A DNA stretch of 64,000 bases, from assembly GCA_037178625.1 (NCBI GenBank), contig CM074149.1, forward strand, positions 434,001-498,000, written 5' to 3'. The stretch is from Skeletonema tropicum. Its lineage: Eukaryota; Bacillariophyta; Thalassiosirophyceae; Thalassiosirales; Thalassiosiraceae. The stretch's first letter is position 1, and every line of letters begins with the position of its first letter. Position numbers and translations under genes: made by a program. The notes under the pieces are model-generated. The model saw only the letters and a list, made by a program, of their open reading frames with translations, was not told where the DNA came from and made no database searches. This document shows, one piece after another, positions 60,723-64,000 of the stretch.

Positions 60723-61635
60723 ACTCACAATCGATAGTAAGGTATATAGCCTATTAGTATAAGAGAATAACCTATCGATAGTGTGTAATATAGATTGACG
60801 GATCTTGGTGGGCGCAAGGGTTGGGGTCATCTCCACCATTATCTCCAGGAGAAGCCATTTCTGCAACACCACAGCCGTTGATGATCTTCTTCGTGACAGC
60901 TCTCGGCAAGAACTCACAAAAGATCAGCAAGATGCACTCATGTCATCGTTGGAACCAAATGTGTCAAGACAATACTCCTCCAGCTTTTCCGGTATTGATT
61001 GGGGCTTTGATCTTCTTCATGACAGCTCTCGGCAAGAACTCACAAAAGATCAGCAAGATGCACTCATGTCATCGTTGGGTGAGGATAAGGAAGAATTGCG
61101 TAGGACAGTTATAAGTCAAGAAAGTAATGATGCCGCTTTGTCAACTGAAACTGAAACTACACAGAAAAGTAAGAAGGGTGGTCATTCTACGCAGAATCGG
61201 CCGTCGATCTTGTCAGCTTTGAATTCATGGAGGGGCTCTTTACTCGCTCCAAAACAACATGAGACTCCAATGACTCCAGGTCGGCATGACTCTCTTACTC
61301 TTCCTGAGAGGTTTGTTCCTCTTAGTGACAATAGTACTAATAAGGATGATGATTCGATGGGGGTAGAGAGTACAGCTGCCAAGAGAGGAAATGAACTTCA
61401 GCTCCAGACGGCAGTTGATCCTGCTCCGCTCGTCACTCGTAGGTGCTCCTCTCTTTCTCAACTAGATGAATCCGACGTAGATGATGATGGATTCCTCCAT
61501 TGGAATCAAACTCAGGGAGTTGATCCTGATCCTGCTGCGCTGGTCATTCGCAGGTGCTCCTCTCAACTAGATGAATCCGATGTAGATGATGATGGTTTCC
61601 TCCATTGGAATGATACTCAGCGATCGCGGAAATGA

Positions 61636-61861
61636 TACTGTTGTACTTTGAGTGTTGGGAGTATGTTGTAGTGTAGTACCTCTCGTCTTCTCTATTAGAA
61701 CTTTTCTTTGATAACAAGGTGAGACATGCAAGCTTGAGAGAGGTTCTGTACTGATTAATCTATATATAATAAACAGCTCCCCATTATCTTTCGTCGAGTA
61801 CTCAAAAGATTGTGTTTTCATTTTGATGGTGTCTTCACCTTGAGATTGTCAATTCTTTCGT
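61636..61861. other. QQQ 3' flank
   Basis: Nearly identical to 38142-38367, including CTATATATAATAAACAGCTCC. AATAAA at about 61768 could serve as a polyadenylation signal. Confidence 0.5.
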
Positions 61862-62150
61862 GCCTGGATGGATGAATCATCTGTATCGTCGTCTGTTGTA
61901 ACTTGTAACGCCTTCAGATGCGATAGTGTGAATCGAATCTGACGGATATGTTGGTGGGTATGAATACAAGTAGTTCCCATTCAGGAGAGAATTTGACACG
62001 AGGCGAGGGACCTCGCTTTTTGTGTCCATGTATTGTATGAAGAGAAAATCCAATCAACAAAGGAGCCAATTAGCTGCATACATTTTTCCCTTTTTCGTTG
62101 GATAGAAAGGATAGAGCATGCAGAAAAGTGATGCGGCATACGGCATTCAG
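61862..62150 (-). pseudogene. Remnant of the unrecognised 226-codon gene, second decayed copy
   Basis: Same decayed sequence as 38368-38650, so decay preceded the duplication of the QQQ-ankyrin unit. Confidence 0.85.
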
Positions 62151-62376
62151 AAGGTCATTTCCTCCCGTCCGTCACGTATTGTACTGATGCAAAGACTGCT
62201 CTTCAGTGTAAGATACTTATATTACTTAACAACATATAAGAGTAATTGTGAAGGCCTGTTACTGAGGCCTCTTTTACTGAAATGCGCTCTCAAGGCAGTT
62301 GTGACCTTGCCGGCCCGCGCCGCCGAAGCCTCTCGAGAGGTCGCACCGCCGCCGCCGCCGACTAGCTGAGGAGCTA

Positions 62377-63078
62377 CTCCCTCTGTCCCACAAAAAAGTA
62401 GATATCTGATTTCATTTGGCTTAAATTTCATCAATTTTCGTCGAGGAATTTGCTATTGCACACCGTTGGAAAGCTTATTTCACGGCGGTTACGATTGAAT
62501 AGAGGTTGGATGTTGTTAAGCGGATATTTGTGTTGTTATTGTGATAAAAGGGGATGAGTTAACCTTAAATATACCACTGATGGAAACTGAAGTGGACGAA
62601 GGAGGGGAAGAAGGGGGCCTCTCGGACAATTGTGTAGGACTTATACAAAGGAATTAGTATTTCTGATATCTACTCCCTCTGTCCCAAAAAAAATTGGCTA
62701 TTTGAAGTTAATCGTAGTCCCACAAAAAACTGGCTATTTGACGTACTTATTCCTACGTCAGTCCCTACACAAGTGTCCGAGAGGCCTCTTCGTTTCCATT
62801 CAGTTTCACATTAGTGTTATGTTTAAGGTTATTTTAACGCCTTTTGTCACAATATCATTAAAAATACTCGCTTAACAACCTCCAACCTCCATATAATCGT
62901 AACCGGCGTGAAATAAGCTTTCCAACGATGTGCGATACATAGCAATTTTTTAGACGAAAATTGACCAAATTTTAACTATTTTAAATCAAAAAGCTAGTTT
63001 TTTGTGGGACAGAGGGAGTACTTTTTTGTGGGACTACGATTAACTTCAAATATCTACTTTTTTGTGGGACAGAGGGAG
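62377..63078. mobile_element. Stowaway-like MITE C with nested MITE
   Basis: Same length (702 bp), same nested element and almost the same sequence as 38886-39587, with TA flanks at 62375-62376 and 63079-63080. It came here by unit duplication and not by a new insertion, since the flanks are also identical. Confidence 0.92.
62673..63018. mobile_element. 346-bp MITE nested inside MITE C
   Basis: Counterpart of 39182-39527 with TA flanks; one visible change (ACTGGCT for ACTAGCT). Confidence 0.9.
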
Positions 63079-63080
63079 TA

Positions 63081-63353
63081 TGTGATTTTGGTTACTCCTA
63101 TTTGTGCCTTCTATGACCTTCCAGCCCCTTCTTTCACTCTTAAATAATGGACTCGAAACACGTCAGCTGGGCTCTATATATCCGGCCGAGAAGGGGCCTT
63201 TTGCTTTGCGGTACATCACAATTCTTGATGTCTCTTTGGCTTTGTTGGGGCTCGCTTTTTTTGATTGGCAGTACTGTCCCCACCCTTCATAAAACAAAAG
63301 GAATACTCCAAGCAGCATCCACAACAACTGAGTACATCAACGATAACAACAAC
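63081..63353 (+). promoter_or_regulatory. Promoter and leader of ankyrin copy 5
   Basis: GGGCTCTATATATCCGGCCGAG at about 63170, CTTTGCGGTACATCACAATT, TTTGTTGGGGCTCGC and leader ACAAAAGGAATACTCCAAGC, continuous to the ATG. This is the only right-hand copy in which the standard TATA-like block is still joined to its gene. Confidence 0.6.
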
Positions 63354-64000
63354 ATGACCAGCTCCATAGTAATGAAATCCATAGTGCTTCTCCTTGACAT
63401 CATCGAGTCGGAAGATTGGCAGAGCTTGGAAATTGCTCTTTCTAACCCCACTATCTTCCGAAATCTATGCGAGGACATCGCTGGATGTGAAGAGTTCCAC
63501 GGTATGACTCTACTTCATGCTGTAGCAAGATGCGATCCACCACTGTCCATTGTCGCCAAGATGATCGAGATTTGCCCCGATCTCCCATCTGCTACCGATT
63601 GCCTTGGTAGGACTCCACTTCACGTAGCTGCTGGTCTAGGAGCGTCACCGGATGTGATCAGGCTCATCGCCCATTCGTGGCCGGCTGCATGCATCTCACC
63701 TGACGAAGACGGAAAGACTCCATTACATTTTGCTTGCGACACTTCTTGTGAGCTGTTTGAAGACGATTCTAACAACAAGTCCCCTTCACAAGCAGTACCG
63801 AATCATGATTCTATTCGCTACTTGCTGTCAGTGTGTCTCCATCCAGCCGCAATGGAAGACGTTGACGAAACAAGTCCTCTGGAATACGCCATCCTGAGCG
63901 ATGCTGAGATAGACACTGTCAAGTTGTTACAAAAGGCGGCGTCGGTATCTTTGAAGGAGATACAGTCGCGATCGAATAGTCCAGCCAATGCTTTGTCAGT
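63354..64000 (+). CDS. Small ankyrin-repeat protein, copy 5, cut by window end
   Basis: Open from MTSSIV to the last base, about 215 codons. Nearly identical to copy 4; one visible change in the second repeat region (VIRLIAHSW for VIKLIAHSW). The three ankyrin repeats are present. Only the last few codons and the stop are missing from the window. Confidence 0.85.
   Translation, partial: MTSSIVMKSIVLLLDIIESEDWQSLEIALSNPTIFRNLCEDIAGCEEFHGMTLLHAVARCDPPLSIVAKMIEICPDLPSATDCLGRTPLHVAAGLGASPDVIRLIAHSWPAACISPDEDGKTPLHFACDTSCELFEDDSNNKSPSQAVPNHDSIRYLLSVCLHPAAMEDVDETSPLEYAILSDAEIDTVKLLQKAASVSLKEIQSRSNSPANALS

Larger units (their letters stand above)
57970..60868 (+). mobile_element. Copia-derived insertion, 2,899 bp, without recognisable LTR pair
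   Basis: Begins TGTTG and ends CAACA, flanked by a 5-bp CCACA duplication (57965-57969 and 60869-60873), as expected for integrase-mediated insertion. QQQ copy 2 shows the empty site. The coding part has only RT and RNase H; gag, protease and integrase are missing. In place of a 5' LTR there are perfect palindromes. No sequence at the 3' end repeats the 5' end. It must have been mobilised in trans. Confidence 0.85.
57856..61635 (+). pseudogene. QQQ family gene 3, split by copia-derived insertion
   Basis: The 5' part (57856-57969, 38 codons, MQQQYRTQRR...GIDWGFRSSQQDSST) ends at the insertion; a stop follows two codons into it. The 3' part resumes at 60874 in the same frame and is open to 61635 (254 codons with stop). 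CCACA is duplicated at the junctions. The 3' part contains an extra in-frame repeat of the SSSFSGIDWGF-to-ALMSSL region, then from GEDKEE onward is almost identical to copy 1 (one change W to L near 61096). An ATG inside the insertion at 60805 opens in frame with the 3' part, so a chimeric product is possible. Confidence 0.88.

Overview
The window looks like nuclear DNA of a diatom, most likely a centric, thalassiosiroid-type species. The evidence is a cyclin of the diatom-specific type, Ty1/copia and Ty3/gypsy elements resembling the diatom CoDi and GyDi groups, small ankyrin proteins, short GTAAGT...CAG introns and moderate GC. No prokaryotic feature, rRNA, tRNA or CRISPR array is visible. 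Assignment to a species is not possible from the sequence alone.

The backbone is a tandem cluster of a few host genes copied several times. (i) A small ankyrin-repeat gene (ANK) occurs at 2635, 19666, 31956 (frameshifted), 40693, 46173 (3' fragment) and 63354 (cut by the window end). (ii) A diatom-type cyclin lies downstream of ANK1 (broken copy, 3532-4489) and ANK2 (open copy, 26957-27943). (iii) An unrecognised gene lies divergent to ANK (1494-2174; truncated at 39763-40226; decayed at 38368 and 61862). (iv) A second unrecognised family, here called QQQ from its N-terminus, occurs at 37422, 45528 and 57856-61635. Two unit types result: ANK-cyclin on the left and QQQ-(remnant of iii)-MITE-ANK on the right.

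Almost everything between these genes is mobile DNA. Because the host units are duplicated, each insertion can be compared with an uninterrupted sister copy, which fixes many element ends to the base. From left to right: a 3,809-bp Tc1/mariner-like transposon (6131-9939) with an inverted twin at 33247-37055; Stowaway-like MITEs (9986, 38886, 62377), one hit by a 604-bp TIR element and two by a second MITE of the same family; an unidentified 5.3-kb insert (11036-16294) carrying a TRIM with 101-bp LTRs; a 2,964-bp TIR element (16490-19453) holding an old gypsy fragment; a 6,384-bp gypsy element with indistinguishable 339-bp LTRs (20408-26791); a 2.4-kb insert with a foldback and a 209-aa ORF (29479-31860); a large element with a frameshifted ORF pair (about 42227-45240); a 3,248-bp TIR transposon with a decayed gene (46384-49631); a 5,940-bp MULE with 119-bp TIRs and two convergent genes (50209-56148), itself inside an older element (about 49895-57451); and a 2,899-bp copia-derived insertion with perfect palindromes (57970-60868) that splits the third QQQ gene.

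The most interesting candidates are the two-gene convergent MULE, whose layout resembles maize MuDR; the Tc1-like family with an unusually long transposase; a 9-12-base motif shared near the ends of unrelated transposons; the palindrome-bearing copia derivative; and the TRIM with a possible half-tRNA primer site. All functional calls are from reading motifs in translated sequence; no database search was run.
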